Positions 6,841 through 13,559 of a stretch of 14,126 nucleotides of DNA are shown here, in pieces. Numbering within the stretch: position 1 is the stretch's first letter; the number at the start of each line of letters is the position of its first letter. The DNA comes from Candidatus Avelusimicrobium alvi. GTDB taxonomy: Bacteria; Elusimicrobiota; Elusimicrobia; Elusimicrobiales; Elusimicrobiaceae. Where the stretch lies: contig DCTQ01000049.1 of assembly GCA_002329395.1 (NCBI GenBank), positions 260 through 14,385 on the forward strand, read 5' to 3'. Below the pieces are notes generated by a model. The model ran no database searches, was not told where the DNA came from, and saw only the letters and a list, made by a program, of their open reading frames with translations. Position numbers and translations under genes: made by a program.

Positions 6841-7941
6841 ATGAACAAAACAAACAGTCTTATCACGGGAGCCGCATTATTGGCGGCCGTCTGCCTGCCG
6901 GCGGCATTGCCGGCCTGCACGGGCATTTCGTTCGCCGCGGCGGACGGCACGCAAATTCAGGCGCGCACGATTGAGTGGGGCGGGTACGATTTAAACAGCA
7001 AGCTGGTGGTCCTGCCGCGCAGGATGGGCAACGTTTCCTATACGCCCCAGGGAAAAAACGGCCTGGCCTGGAACAACAAGTACGGCGCCGTCGGCGCGAG
7101 CACGGTGATGGAGGAATTTGTTACCGAAGGCGTGAACGAAAAAGGCCTGAACGCGGGGATTTTTTATTTTCCGCATTACGGAAGCCTCGCGCCCTATAAT
7201 CCGCGCAAAGCCAAAAAATCCGTCAGCGACGGGGAACTCGTGCGCTGGATGCTCACCAATTTTGCCACGGTGGACGAAGTGCTAAACGGACTTAAAAAGA
7301 TTGAAATCATCCCCATCGGCGAACCGGGGCCGGACGGGATTTCCAACACCGGGCACTGGCGCATTGCGGACGCCTCGGGCCGGAGCGTGGTATTGGAAAT
7401 CACCAACAAAGGGGAACGACGCGTGTACGAAAACAAAGTGGGCATACTTACCAATTCGCCCGATTACCCGTGGCAGGAAACCAACCTGAATAATTATGTC
7501 AACCTGCACGCCGGGGCCGCCCAAACGCAGGACGTAAACGGCGTACGCTTGTTTCCGTTCGGCGCGGGCTCGGCGCTGTTGGGCCTGCCGGGGGACGTTA
7601 CGCCGCCTTCGCGCTTTGTGCGGGCGTTTTTCTGGCTCCACAGCGCACCGGCGGCGCCGGACGCATATAGCGGCATCACGCAGGCGTTCCATATCCTTAA
7701 TAACTTTGACATTCCCATCGGTTCCGAATTTGCCGCCGGCGAAAAAATACCCAATCTGCCCAGCGCCACCCAGTGGACCAGCGCGGCCGACCTGACCCAT
7801 CCGGCGTTCTATTACCGCACCATGTATAATTCCCAAATCCGAAAAGTGGATTTAACGAAAATAGATTTTGATACGGTAACTTATACGGTGCGCCCGCTGG
7901 ACGAGGTCACGCGCGAACCGATGGAAGAACTGACGTTCTGA
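6841..7941 (+). CDS. Secreted choloylglycine hydrolase family enzyme (bile salt hydrolase-like)
   Basis: This is an N-terminal-nucleophile amidase that cuts linear amide bonds, such as the glycine or taurine conjugate of bile salts; relatives cleave penicillin V or acyl-homoserine lactones. It has 366 residues. A signal peptide (basic MNKTN, hydrophobic 7-23, ending ALPA) would be cut before Cys26, exposing that Cys as the N-terminal nucleophile of the mature periplasmic enzyme, as in Gram-negative members. Expected active-site positions are visible: Arg42 in ARTIEW, Asn104 in GLNAGIFYFP, Asn205 in LTNSPDYPWQ, a further conserved block NLNNYVNL (215-222) and Arg258 in PPSRF. The position that is Asp in Gram-positive bile salt hydrolases is Glu45 here, a conservative change. 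The start is MNKTN with GGAAGGGG upstream; an in-frame ATG at 6733 would overlap the transporter gene and bury the signal peptide. Bile salt specificity versus penicillin V or another amide cannot be settled by sequence reading. Confidence 0.9.
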   Translation: MNKTNSLITGAALLAAVCLPAALPACTGISFAAADGTQIQARTIEWGGYDLNSKLVVLPRRMGNVSYTPQGKNGLAWNNKYGAVGASTVMEEFVTEGVNEKGLNAGIFYFPHYGSLAPYNPRKAKKSVSDGELVRWMLTNFATVDEVLNGLKKIEIIPIGEPGPDGISNTGHWRIADASGRSVVLEITNKGERRVYENKVGILTNSPDYPWQETNLNNYVNLHAGAAQTQDVNGVRLFPFGAGSALLGLPGDVTPPSRFVRAFFWLHSAPAAPDAYSGITQAFHILNNFDIPIGSEFAAGEKIPNLPSATQWTSAADLTHPAFYYRTMYNSQIRKVDLTKIDFDTVTYTVRPLDEVTREPMEELTF

Positions 7942-7960
7942 GCGTTTTTTGCCCGCCCTT

Positions 7961-7992
7961 ACGCGCCCGCGCTCTTTGCCGGGCGCGTTTTT
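7961..7992 (+). terminator. Intrinsic terminator after the choloylglycine hydrolase gene
   Basis: A perfect 9-bp stem (7961-7969 ACGCGCCCG with 7980-7988 CGGGCGCGT) is followed by TTTTT. A flanking pair, CCCGCCC (7952-7958) with GGGCGGG (7999-8005), could enclose it in a larger structure. Confidence 0.85.
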
Positions 7993-8013
7993 ACGCCCGG
8001 GCGGGGGTTGCCT

Positions 8014-8045
8014 TTGTCCGCTTTAACTGCTAGCCTATAGATAGG
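8014..8045 (+). promoter_or_regulatory. Possible GNAT gene promoter with small palindrome
   Basis: TTGTCC (8014-8019) and TATAGA (8036-8041) are separated by 16 bases and could be -35 and -10. The -10 sits inside a short palindrome, CCTAT-AG-ATAGG (8034-8045). Both boxes are imperfect. Confidence 0.3.
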
Positions 8046-8063
8046 GCACCCGGGCCGCCCCGA

Positions 8064-8126
8064 ACCGTTGCATAAACGGTGTTCTTTGAAAATTTCGCAA
8101 AAAACCGAAACGCCATCGCAGCGTTT
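8064..8126 (+). promoter_or_regulatory. Structured leader upstream of the GNAT gene
   Basis: The leader holds two perfect 6-bp inverted repeats: ACCGTT/AACGGT (8064-8069 and 8075-8080, loop GCATA) and AAACGC/GCGTTT (8108-8113 and 8121-8126, 7-base loop). The second ends four bases before the AGGAGG ribosome site. It matches no riboswitch that I recognise. Regulation by folding or by a protein is only possible, not shown. Confidence 0.3.
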
Positions 8127-8141
8127 ATAAAGGAGGACTTT

Positions 8142-8747
8142 ATGTCTCTGTATATAACCAAAGCGACCGATACAGACTTTTGCGCCATTTACGCGGATAT
8201 GCAGCAGCAATTCCCGTATGTGGAAATAAAGGCCAAAGAAACATTCCTTACTTTCCTCTGCGCCACCGATTACCACATCTGGCTGGCCAAAGACGACCAA
8301 GACGGAAAGACCCAAAACGTAGGGTATATGCTTGTTTGGCTTGATAAGGTGAAAAATCTTTTATGGTTGGAGTATATTGCCGTATTTAAGGAATACCACA
8401 ACCGCGGGGTGGGCAGCCAAATGCTGCGCGCGCTGAAAGAACTTTATCCTAAGGCAAAAGGCTGTTTTTTGGAACTTGAAAAAGCGGAACCGGGCGTGGA
8501 GAACATCCGCCGGCGCGTAGCTTTCTATACGCGCAAAGGCGCGTTCCCGCTGAATATCCGCTATTTTTATCCCCAGCGTACGGGCGCGCTGGAGCTGGAT
8601 TTGTATTTCCTGCCGTTTAAGCCGGGGCTTCACTCGCTGCCCCTGCAGGAAGCCATGCACTCCATCCGCAACGCCTATCATACGCTGCACCGCAACGTTC
8701 CGCACGCGCAGGATTTGCTGCGCCGCATTACGCCGCTTGCCGCGTAA
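8142..8747 (+). CDS. GNAT family N-acetyltransferase
   Basis: This 201-residue cytoplasmic protein has a GNAT acetyl-CoA fold. The central strand LLWLEYIAVF (73-82) leads into the pyrophosphate-binding loop YHNRGVGSQML (85-95), the Q/RxxGxG/A motif of the family, followed by a helix and a beta-strand rich in Leu and Glu (109-113). The last 40-50 residues are an extension beyond the core, rich in His and Arg and probably helical. The substrate is unknown. Start at 8142 has AGGAGG five bases upstream; an in-frame GTG at 8079 would lie inside the leader hairpin and has no ribosome site. The gene has its own terminator and probably its own promoter. Confidence 0.85.
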   Translation: MSLYITKATDTDFCAIYADMQQQFPYVEIKAKETFLTFLCATDYHIWLAKDDQDGKTQNVGYMLVWLDKVKNLLWLEYIAVFKEYHNRGVGSQMLRALKELYPKAKGCFLELEKAEPGVENIRRRVAFYTRKGAFPLNIRYFYPQRTGALELDLYFLPFKPGLHSLPLQEAMHSIRNAYHTLHRNVPHAQDLLRRITPLAA

Positions 8748-8756
8748 ACGCTATTC

Positions 8757-8794
8757 AAGGTCTCCCCTTTTTCCGAGGGGAGGCCTTCTTTTTT
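8757..8794 (+). terminator. Strong intrinsic terminator after the GNAT gene
   Basis: A 12-bp stem with one G-T wobble (8757-8768 with 8776-8787) has a 7-base loop and is followed by CTTTTTT. It starts 10 bases after the stop and ends 15 bases before the extended -10 of the CNNM gene. Confidence 0.9.
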
Positions 8795-8808
8795 CCCCTC
8801 CGGTTTTT

Positions 8809-8817
8809 TGCTACACT
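8809..8817 (+). promoter_or_regulatory. Extended -10 placed for a leaderless CNNM gene transcript
   Basis: TGC-TACACT (8809-8817) is an extended -10 (TGn followed by a 4/6 match to TATAAT). Seven bases separate it from ATG, so transcription would start at or within a base or two of the ATG. No Shine-Dalgarno precedes this gene. The same TTTGCTAnAnT arrangement precedes purB. Confidence 0.45.
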
Positions 8818-8824
8818 ATATACA

Positions 8825-10120
8825 ATGACGATACTTATCATCATCCTCATGTTGGTTTTAAACGCCCTGCTGGCGGCTTACGAAATGGCCCTGGCATCCG
8901 TTTCGCGAACGAAACTGTCCATCCTCTCCCAGGAAAAACGCCTGGGCGCCGAACAGGCCCTTTATATGAAAGACCATATGGAAGGCAGCCTGGCCGTGGT
9001 GCAAATCGGCATTACGCTGGTAGGCGCGGTAGCCGCGGCCGCCGGCGGCGCGGGCGCGGACGAAATGTTCTCCCCCGTGCTTCAGGAATGGCTCTCCATC
9101 CCCAAACGCCTGGCCGACGCGCTGGCCGTGGCGGTGGTGGTCATCCCGCTGAGCTTTATCACCATCGTATTTGCGGAGCTTACGCCCAAAACGTTTGCCA
9201 TTAAAAACAAAGAATTTGTGGTGTTAAAATTCTCCCCGGTTATGCGGGTGCTGTACACGGTGCTGTCCCCCATCGTGGTGATTATGGAAACGATGGTCCG
9301 CTTTTTCACCAAAAAATCCTTTACCAAAACGCCGGACCCGAAAGAAGCCCAAAAAGCCGCTATGGCCGATTTACGCACCGCGGCGGCCATCGCTTCTTCC
9401 TCGCGGCTGTTCGGCAAGGCGGAAGAGAAAATCGTGCTTTCCAGCGCGATGTTCTGCATCCGCAAAATCCGCGAAATCCAGGTGCCGCTGGACCAGGTGT
9501 ATATGCTGGACGCGGCCGACTCCATCGCCGATACGTTTATCAAAGCCCACCTGGATATGCACACCCGCTTCCCGGTGCGCGAAAACCCGCAGGACCCGCA
9601 GAGCATTGTGGGGTACTTAAACTTTAAAGATATTTTTCTTTCCACCAAAATGGCGAGCGGTTCGCCCACGTCCGCGCGCACCATCATCCGCCCCATCCTG
9701 CGTCTGGATGCGGACACCATCATCTCCGCCGCGCTGGAAAAGCTGATGAAAAGCAAACAGCACATCTGCCTCGTAACGGAAGGAAATACCATCACCGGCA
9801 TTCTGACGCTGGAAGATATTTTTGAAGAAATGGTGGGCGAAATTGAAGACGAGTACGACTTTTTCCCCGCCTACATCCGCCCGTTCGGCGCGTCTCTGGT
9901 GGCCAGCGCCAGCGCCAAAATGGCGGACGTGTTCCAGCAGTTAGGCGTGCCCGCGCCGCAAGACCTGCCGGCGAATATCAACGTAGTCCAGTGGGCGGAA
10001 AAACAGCTGGGCCGCGAACTGGGCAAAAACGATAAAATCAAAGCCGGCGGCCTGTGGATGGACCCGCGCAAATTCCGCCGCCACAAATTAATGGAAGTGC
10101 TGGTAAGCAAAGCCGATTAA
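8825..10120 (+). CDS. CNNM/CorC-HlyC family membrane protein with CBS domains (putative divalent cation transporter)
   Basis: This 431-residue inner-membrane protein has the usual three parts. A DUF21/CNNM membrane domain (about 1-165) has helices at 3-20, 55-75, 100-118 and 138-158, plus the conserved FAELTPKT (116-123). A CBS pair (about 205-335) contains GYLNFKDIF and ends in TLEDIFEEMVGEIEDEYD (328-344), the classic end of the second CBS repeat. A C-terminal CorC/HlyC domain (about 350-428) follows. Families of this type are linked to magnesium and cobalt efflux or Mg homeostasis; the old name hemolysin is misleading. The short N-terminus before the first helix is normal for the family and supports this ATG. 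No Shine-Dalgarno is visible; see the leaderless promoter call. The gene converges on the HAD gene with a shared terminator. Confidence 0.92.
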   Translation: MTILIIILMLVLNALLAAYEMALASVSRTKLSILSQEKRLGAEQALYMKDHMEGSLAVVQIGITLVGAVAAAAGGAGADEMFSPVLQEWLSIPKRLADALAVAVVVIPLSFITIVFAELTPKTFAIKNKEFVVLKFSPVMRVLYTVLSPIVVIMETMVRFFTKKSFTKTPDPKEAQKAAMADLRTAAAIASSSRLFGKAEEKIVLSSAMFCIRKIREIQVPLDQVYMLDAADSIADTFIKAHLDMHTRFPVRENPQDPQSIVGYLNFKDIFLSTKMASGSPTSARTIIRPILRLDADTIISAALEKLMKSKQHICLVTEGNTITGILTLEDIFEEMVGEIEDEYDFFPAYIRPFGASLVASASAKMADVFQQLGVPAPQDLPANINVVQWAEKQLGRELGKNDKIKAGGLWMDPRKFRRHKLMEVLVSKAD

Positions 10121-10136
10121 GTTCCGTTAAATACAA

Positions 10137-10170
10137 AACCCCCGGAGCGTTAGCCCCGGGGGTTCTTTTT
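10137..10170. terminator. Bidirectional terminator between convergent CNNM and HAD genes
   Basis: A 9-bp stem (10137-10145 AACCCCCGG with 10156-10164 CCGGGGGTT) is followed on the plus strand by CTTTTT and on the minus strand by TTGTATTT. It can serve the plus-strand CNNM gene and the minus-strand HAD gene. Confidence 0.85.
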
Positions 10171-10182
10171 GCCGCGTAAATT

Positions 10183-10782
10183 TTATAACAGGCCGCGCCG
10201 CATCAGTTCCGCGTGCAAAGAGTCCGGGCTTTTAAACAGGATAGCGTCAAAACCCAGGTTGGCGGCGGCCGCCACGTTGGCCGCGTTGTCGTCAATAAAC
10301 ACGCAGTCCGGCGAGTGCAGGTTGAATTTCTTTAATAAGCGCGCGTAAATGGCCGGGTCCGGCTTGACCAGGCGTTCTTCTCCCGACACTAAAATACCGT
10401 CCATCTGCCGCAGGAAATCATATTTTTCTTTGGCGACGGGGAACGTTTCGGCGGACCAGTTTGTCAGCGCGTAAATGCGGTAGCCTTTGTCTTTCAGTTC
10501 GCGCCACAGGGCCACGGTGCCTTTGATGGGGCCGCCGAGCATTTCTTCCCAGCGGGCGTAATAATCGTCAATCTGCGCGGCGTATTTGGGATACTTCTCT
10601 TTTGCCAAAGCGAGTCCTTCCGCAAACGGACGGCCCGCATCCTGCTGCGTGTTCCACTGCGGGGTGCACACGTTGGAGAGGAACCATTCCATCTCTTCCG
10701 GCGAAGCAAAAATTTTTTTATACAAATGGCGCGGGTTCCAATCAATCAGAACGCCGCCTAAATCAAAAACGATATCTTTCAT
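10183..10782 (-). CDS. HAD superfamily (subfamily IA) hydrolase, YihX-like phosphatase
   Basis: This 199-residue cytoplasmic protein probably dephosphorylates a small sugar phosphate or similar metabolite. HAD motifs seen: motif I VFDLGGVLIDW with nucleophile Asp7; motif II ALTNWS with Thr107; motif III Lys140 in VKPDPAIY; motif IV FIDDNAANV with Asp164 and Asp165. The helical cap lies between about 16 and 85. The second Asp of the common DxD motif is Gly9. This DLGG form is typical of the YihX/haloacid-dehalogenase-like group and does not imply inactivity. The start has GGGGGAA upstream and a good promoter. The substrate cannot be named from sequence. Confidence 0.88.
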   Translation of the reverse strand: MKDIVFDLGGVLIDWNPRHLYKKIFASPEEMEWFLSNVCTPQWNTQQDAGRPFAEGLALAKEKYPKYAAQIDDYYARWEEMLGGPIKGTVALWRELKDKGYRIYALTNWSAETFPVAKEKYDFLRQMDGILVSGEERLVKPDPAIYARLLKKFNLHSPDCVFIDDNAANVAAAANLGFDAILFKSPDSLHAELMRRGLL

Positions 10783-10800
10783 AGTATTCCCCCTGTTTTT

Positions 10801-10829
10801 ATTATAACTTCTCGGCGAAACAAACGCAA
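10801..10829 (-). promoter_or_regulatory. HAD gene promoter
   Basis: On the minus strand a perfect -10, TATAAT (10801-10806), lies 17 bases from TTGCGT (10824-10829), a partial -35. It is located just after the purBA terminator and about 12 bases before the transcribed Shine-Dalgarno, so the HAD gene is probably transcribed separately from purBA. Confidence 0.65.
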
Positions 10830-10845
10830 CACGCGCGCGGGAATG

Positions 10846-10874
10846 AAAAACCCCGCTTTTATAAGCGGGGTTTT
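10846..10874 (-). terminator. Intrinsic terminator of the purB-purA operon
   Basis: A 12-bp perfect stem (10847-10858 with 10863-10874, AAAACCCCGCTT/AAGCGGGGTTTT) has a 4-base loop and is followed on the minus strand by T-rich sequence. It lies 16 bases after the purA stop. Confidence 0.92.
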
Positions 10875-10890
10875 AAATGGAAAAAACAGC

Positions 10891-11907
10891 TTACAGCACC
10901 AAGGTGTCTTCCATATCCGGGCCGGTGGAAACCAGCGCCACCTGCGGGTGCGGATACACTTCGGCGGACAGCCGTTTTAAGCTCTCCAAAAACGCTTGGG
11001 CTTCGGGCGTAAAGTCTTCGTATTTTTTCACGCGGTCGTTGCCCGGGAACATATCAATGTGCGTAATCGCGATTTTCGTGCATCCGTTAATCATAATCGC
11101 GCGCGCGGCGGAACGCTTTTCAAACGCGCCGATGCGGCGCAGGCGTTTGCTGACGCTTCCGATTTCGTGCCCTTTGGTGTGGTAGCGTTCCAGTTCTTTT
11201 TCGTCGGTCAGTTCCCGCTCAAGCGGCCCGGGGCCCACGCGCGTGATGTAGGGTTTGAACACTACGTACACGTCCCGCACGCCTTTGGGGCCGAGGCCGG
11301 CTTCGCCCAAAAAAGTGCACGCGGTGGTATCGCGCGACGTAACGAACGGATATTCGCCGTGCAGAAGCGAGAGCTTAATCCCCTGCGTGCCTTCCAGCAG
11401 GATTTGGCCGCCTTTGTCCAGGCATCCGTTTAAAAGTTCCGGCACGTCCTGAATAAAATCTTTTAAAAGCGGTTCGTCTTTGGCAAACGTAATGCTGCGC
11501 CGTTCAATGCGGTCGCGCACCGCCTGGCCGAGCCCCGTCCCCACGCTGCCGATGTGTTCCATAAAATGCGAAGCGTTCTTTTCGGCGGCGGTTTGCTCGT
11601 CGGAAATCAGCACGGCATACGGGTCAATGATTAAACGGTCCCGCGTGCCGGTAACTTTCAGCTCCTCCAACAGCCACTGCGTTTTGGTATACGCGCCCGC
11701 CCCCAGCACCAATTTGGTTTTGGGATTTAAAAACCCGGACGGGATATTTTTAAGCGTATACGATTTGCCGTTTTGCACCACGGTGTGCCCGGCGTTGGGC
11801 CCGCCCACGCGCACGCAGTAATCGTAATCCCCTTTGTAAGACAAATAAGCGGAAATCTTTCCTTTTCCCTCATCGCCGGCTTGGCCGCCGCAGACAATAT
11901 CAATCAT
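10891..11907 (-). CDS. purA: Adenylosuccinate synthetase, compact archaeal-like form
   Basis: This enzyme joins IMP and aspartate with GTP to give adenylosuccinate, the first of two steps to AMP. The protein has 338 residues against about 430 for common bacterial PurA, matching the ~340-residue archaeal type. Motifs: GGQAGDEGKGK (7-17) with catalytic Asp12; GGPNAGHT (35-42) with catalytic His41; GSVGTGLGQA (120-129); LEGTQG (171-176); RLRRIG (255-260); and a GTP-base motif variant ITHID (281-285). The start is ATG at 11907, eight bases inside purB, with GGAGG upstream; a longer in-frame start at 11991 would add 28 Arg/Ser-rich residues that family members lack. The gene is coupled to purB by the 8-bp overlap. 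Asp12 argues against the phage PurZ activity, which depends on replacement of that residue. The exact subfamily needs a tree. Confidence 0.93.
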   Translation of the reverse strand: MIDIVCGGQAGDEGKGKISAYLSYKGDYDYCVRVGGPNAGHTVVQNGKSYTLKNIPSGFLNPKTKLVLGAGAYTKTQWLLEELKVTGTRDRLIIDPYAVLISDEQTAAEKNASHFMEHIGSVGTGLGQAVRDRIERRSITFAKDEPLLKDFIQDVPELLNGCLDKGGQILLEGTQGIKLSLLHGEYPFVTSRDTTACTFLGEAGLGPKGVRDVYVVFKPYITRVGPGPLERELTDEKELERYHTKGHEIGSVSKRLRRIGAFEKRSAARAIMINGCTKIAITHIDMFPGNDRVKKYEDFTPEAQAFLESLKRLSAEVYPHPQVALVSTGPDMEDTLVL

Positions 11908-13294
11908 ACTTTCCCTCCGCAAGCTCCGCCGCCCGCCCGAGATAGTTTTCGGGCGTGAGCGCGCGCAGTCTTGACTTGGTCGGCCCGTCAACGGCCAACC
12001 CTTCTATAAATTCGTGAAACAACGCCGCCGTCATTTTTTTCCCGCGCGTAAAATCGCGCAGGGTTTCATACGCGTTTTTGTATCCCGCCGCGCGCAGCAC
12101 GGTTTGCACGGCTTCGGCCAGCACTTCGGGATGGGCGTTTAATTCTTCGCGCGCGGCGGCGCGGTCAAAAGCTGTTTTTTCAAGCCCCCTGGCGGCGGAC
12201 TGGTACGCCGTCAGCGCATAGCCGAACGCCACCGCCATATTGCGAAGCACCGTGGAGTCCGACAAATCCCGCTGCAGGCGGGACACGGGCAGCTTGCGCG
12301 AAAACAGTTCAAACAAAGCGTCCGCCAGCTGCAAATTTCCTTCGGCGTTTTCAAAATCAATCGGGTTTACTTTTTGCGGCATGGTGGAAGAACCCACTTC
12401 CCCGCGGACTGTTTTCTGCCGCACCAGCCCGGCGGAAATATACTGCCACATATCCCGGCAGAAATCCTGCAAAATCACGTCCGCGCGGCGCAGGTTGTCA
12501 AACAGTTCGGCGTAGCTGTCGCGGTTGTCCACCTGCGTGGAAACCGGGCTTAAAAAAAGTTTTATTTTGCGGCCTTTGTTAAGCGCCGCCGCCAGACGCC
12601 GGGCCGCGCGCGGCCAGTTGACGGCGGGAAACGCCGCGTAATGCGCGTTGTAATGCCCCGCCGCGCCGGCAAATTTAAACGAAATTTCACGCGTTTTAAG
12701 CGTGCGGATTTGGCGCGCCAGCCGCTCGGCGAATACGCGCATTTCTTTGCCAAAGGTGGTCGGAACGGCGGGCTGGCCGTGCGTACGCGCCAGCAAAACC
12801 GAACGCGCCTCTTTTTTAGCCAGCTTAGCCAGTTCTTTTTGTAAAGTTTCCAAAGCGGGCAGCAGGGCTTTTTCCAGCCCGTCTGACAATAACACCGCAT
12901 ACGCCGCGCTGTTGACGTCTTCACTCGTCAGCGCGAAGTGCAGCCATTCCAGGCGGTCTTTTAAAGAAGTATTTTTTAAACGGAGTTTTAAAAAGTATTC
13001 CACGGCTTTTACGTCGTGTTTGGTGGGCGGGATGTTTTGGCAGCCGTCAAATTCCAGCGCGCGCAGGACGTCCAAATCTTTTTCGGAAAGGGTGCAGACG
13101 TCCGCCAGCAGGCTCCGCTCCGAAGCGGAAAGCGGTTTAAAACCGGGAAGGTTCAGCTGGGAAAGGATTTCAAACCAGGCAACTTCCGCACGCACGCGGG
13201 ATGCAGTAAAGGCGGCCTCGCTCATCACACTTCTGAGCGCGCCCAGTCTGCCGCTGTAGCGGCCGTCCAACGGGCACAGCGCCGGTATTTTCAT
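11900..13294 (-). CDS. purB: Adenylosuccinate lyase
   Basis: This enzyme removes fumarate from adenylosuccinate to give AMP, and from SAICAR to give AICAR. It is a cytoplasmic homotetramer. The protein has 464 residues and resembles the E. coli type along its length: CPLDGRYSGRL near the N-terminus (7-17), TKHDVKAVEYFLK (91-103), HFALTSEDVNS (119-129), the catalytic-His block LLARTHGQPAVPTT (167-180) with His172, and the signature loop GSSTMPQKVNPIDFEN (301-316) with the catalytic Ser. It is the first gene of a two-gene operon with purA, overlapping by 8 bp. No Shine-Dalgarno precedes the ATG, yet family alignment leaves no room for a later start, so a leaderless or weakly initiated message is likely. 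Confidence 0.96.
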   Translation of the reverse strand: MKIPALCPLDGRYSGRLGALRSVMSEAAFTASRVRAEVAWFEILSQLNLPGFKPLSASERSLLADVCTLSEKDLDVLRALEFDGCQNIPPTKHDVKAVEYFLKLRLKNTSLKDRLEWLHFALTSEDVNSAAYAVLLSDGLEKALLPALETLQKELAKLAKKEARSVLLARTHGQPAVPTTFGKEMRVFAERLARQIRTLKTREISFKFAGAAGHYNAHYAAFPAVNWPRAARRLAAALNKGRKIKLFLSPVSTQVDNRDSYAELFDNLRRADVILQDFCRDMWQYISAGLVRQKTVRGEVGSSTMPQKVNPIDFENAEGNLQLADALFELFSRKLPVSRLQRDLSDSTVLRNMAVAFGYALTAYQSAARGLEKTAFDRAAAREELNAHPEVLAEAVQTVLRAAGYKNAYETLRDFTRGKKMTAALFHEFIEGLAVDGPTKSRLRALTPENYLGRAAELAEGKYD

Positions 13295-13300
13295 AATTAT

Positions 13301-13311
13301 ATTTTAGCAAA
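13301..13311 (-). promoter_or_regulatory. Extended -10 placed for a leaderless purB transcript
   Basis: On the minus strand TTTGC-TAAAAT (-10 hexamer 13301-13306, TGC at 13307-13309) lies 6 bases before the purB ATG. This is an extended -10 with a 5/6 match to TATAAT, and transcription would begin at about the A of the ATG. No clear -35 is present, as is common for extended -10 promoters. Confidence 0.5.
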
Positions 13312-13351
13312 TTTGGCCCGAACGCACCCGGCGCATATGCCCCGGGCCAAA
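13312..13351 (-). terminator. Hairpin just upstream of the purB promoter
   Basis: A perfect 9-bp stem (13312-13320 with 13343-13351, TTTGGCCCG/CGGGCCAAA) has a 22-base loop that can itself fold around GCATATGC. It is followed on the minus strand only by TTTGC, so it is a weak terminator at best. It could end the transcript from the right before purB, or be a regulatory palindrome next to the purB promoter. Confidence 0.4.
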
Positions 13352-13358
13352 CGGGAAA

Positions 13359-13469
13359 TCAGCGGCCCTGCAGCAAGAAACTGTCGTACGTTTTGCCGTT
13401 GGCCACACATTGTGCATCTCCCCGGCATACCGTAAACGGGGAACACCGCTGTAAATTCAAAACGCACAT
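13359..13469 (-). CDS. Possible 36-residue cysteine-containing small protein or gene remnant
   Basis: A short ORF begins MCVLNLQRCSPF and ends KTYDSFLLQGR, with four Cys spaced 7, 6 and 6 residues apart. Its composition (mixed polar, Tyr, Asn, Gly) reads more like a real protein than the competing 87-codon frame over the same bases. Upstream in frame, nine hydrophobic-leaning codons extend back to a TAA. The ATG lacks a good Shine-Dalgarno, having only GCGGG at a long distance, and a hairpin lies about 30 bases upstream. It lies between the Cys-rich gene and purB on the same strand. It may be a small exported Cys protein or the tail of a decayed Cys-rich gene. I do not recognise a family. Confidence 0.3.
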   Translation of the reverse strand: MCVLNLQRCSPFTVCRGDAQCVANGKTYDSFLLQGR

Positions 13470-13499
13470 TAAAATAAAACCCGCTAAATAATGTTTTTA

Positions 13500-13523
13500 A
13501 ACTCCCCGCTCCGGCGGGGAGTT
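13500..13523. repeat. Perfect 10-bp inverted repeat with 4-base loop
   Basis: AACTCCCCGC (13500-13509) pairs with GCGGGGAGTT (13514-13523) around TCCG (CGGA on the minus strand). No U-tract follows on either strand, so it is not a standard terminator. It would form a stable hairpin in a transcript leading to the small ORF. Confidence 0.6.
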
Positions 13524-13559
13524 GTATAAGCCAAAAATAAACCGTGCCCGTTAAATGCA

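Noticed and set aside
8079..8141. GTG start for the GNAT protein at 8079
   Set aside because: No ribosome site; it lies in the leader hairpin; the ATG at 8142 has AGGAGG five bases upstream.
10183..10782. HAD protein as inactive because the second Asp of motif I is Gly
   Set aside because: DLGG/DLGN is the normal form in the YihX-like group, and all other catalytic positions are present.
10891..11907. PurA as a PurZ-type enzyme of a 2-aminoadenine (Z) DNA system
   Set aside because: The short size fits, but catalytic Asp12 in GDEGKGK is kept, the gene is coupled to purB, and there is no phage DNA polymerase, MazG-like or dATP hydrolase gene in the window.
11908..11991. N-terminally longer purA start at 11991
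   Set aside because: It adds 28 Arg/Ser-rich residues before the conserved MIDIVCGGQAGDEGKGK start, lies wholly within purB, and the ATG at 11907 has a well-spaced GGAGG.
13296..13301. Perfect TATAAT one base before the purB ATG as the -10 box
   Set aside because: Transcription would begin after the start codon; the overlapping TGC-TAAAAT slightly upstream fits the start codon.
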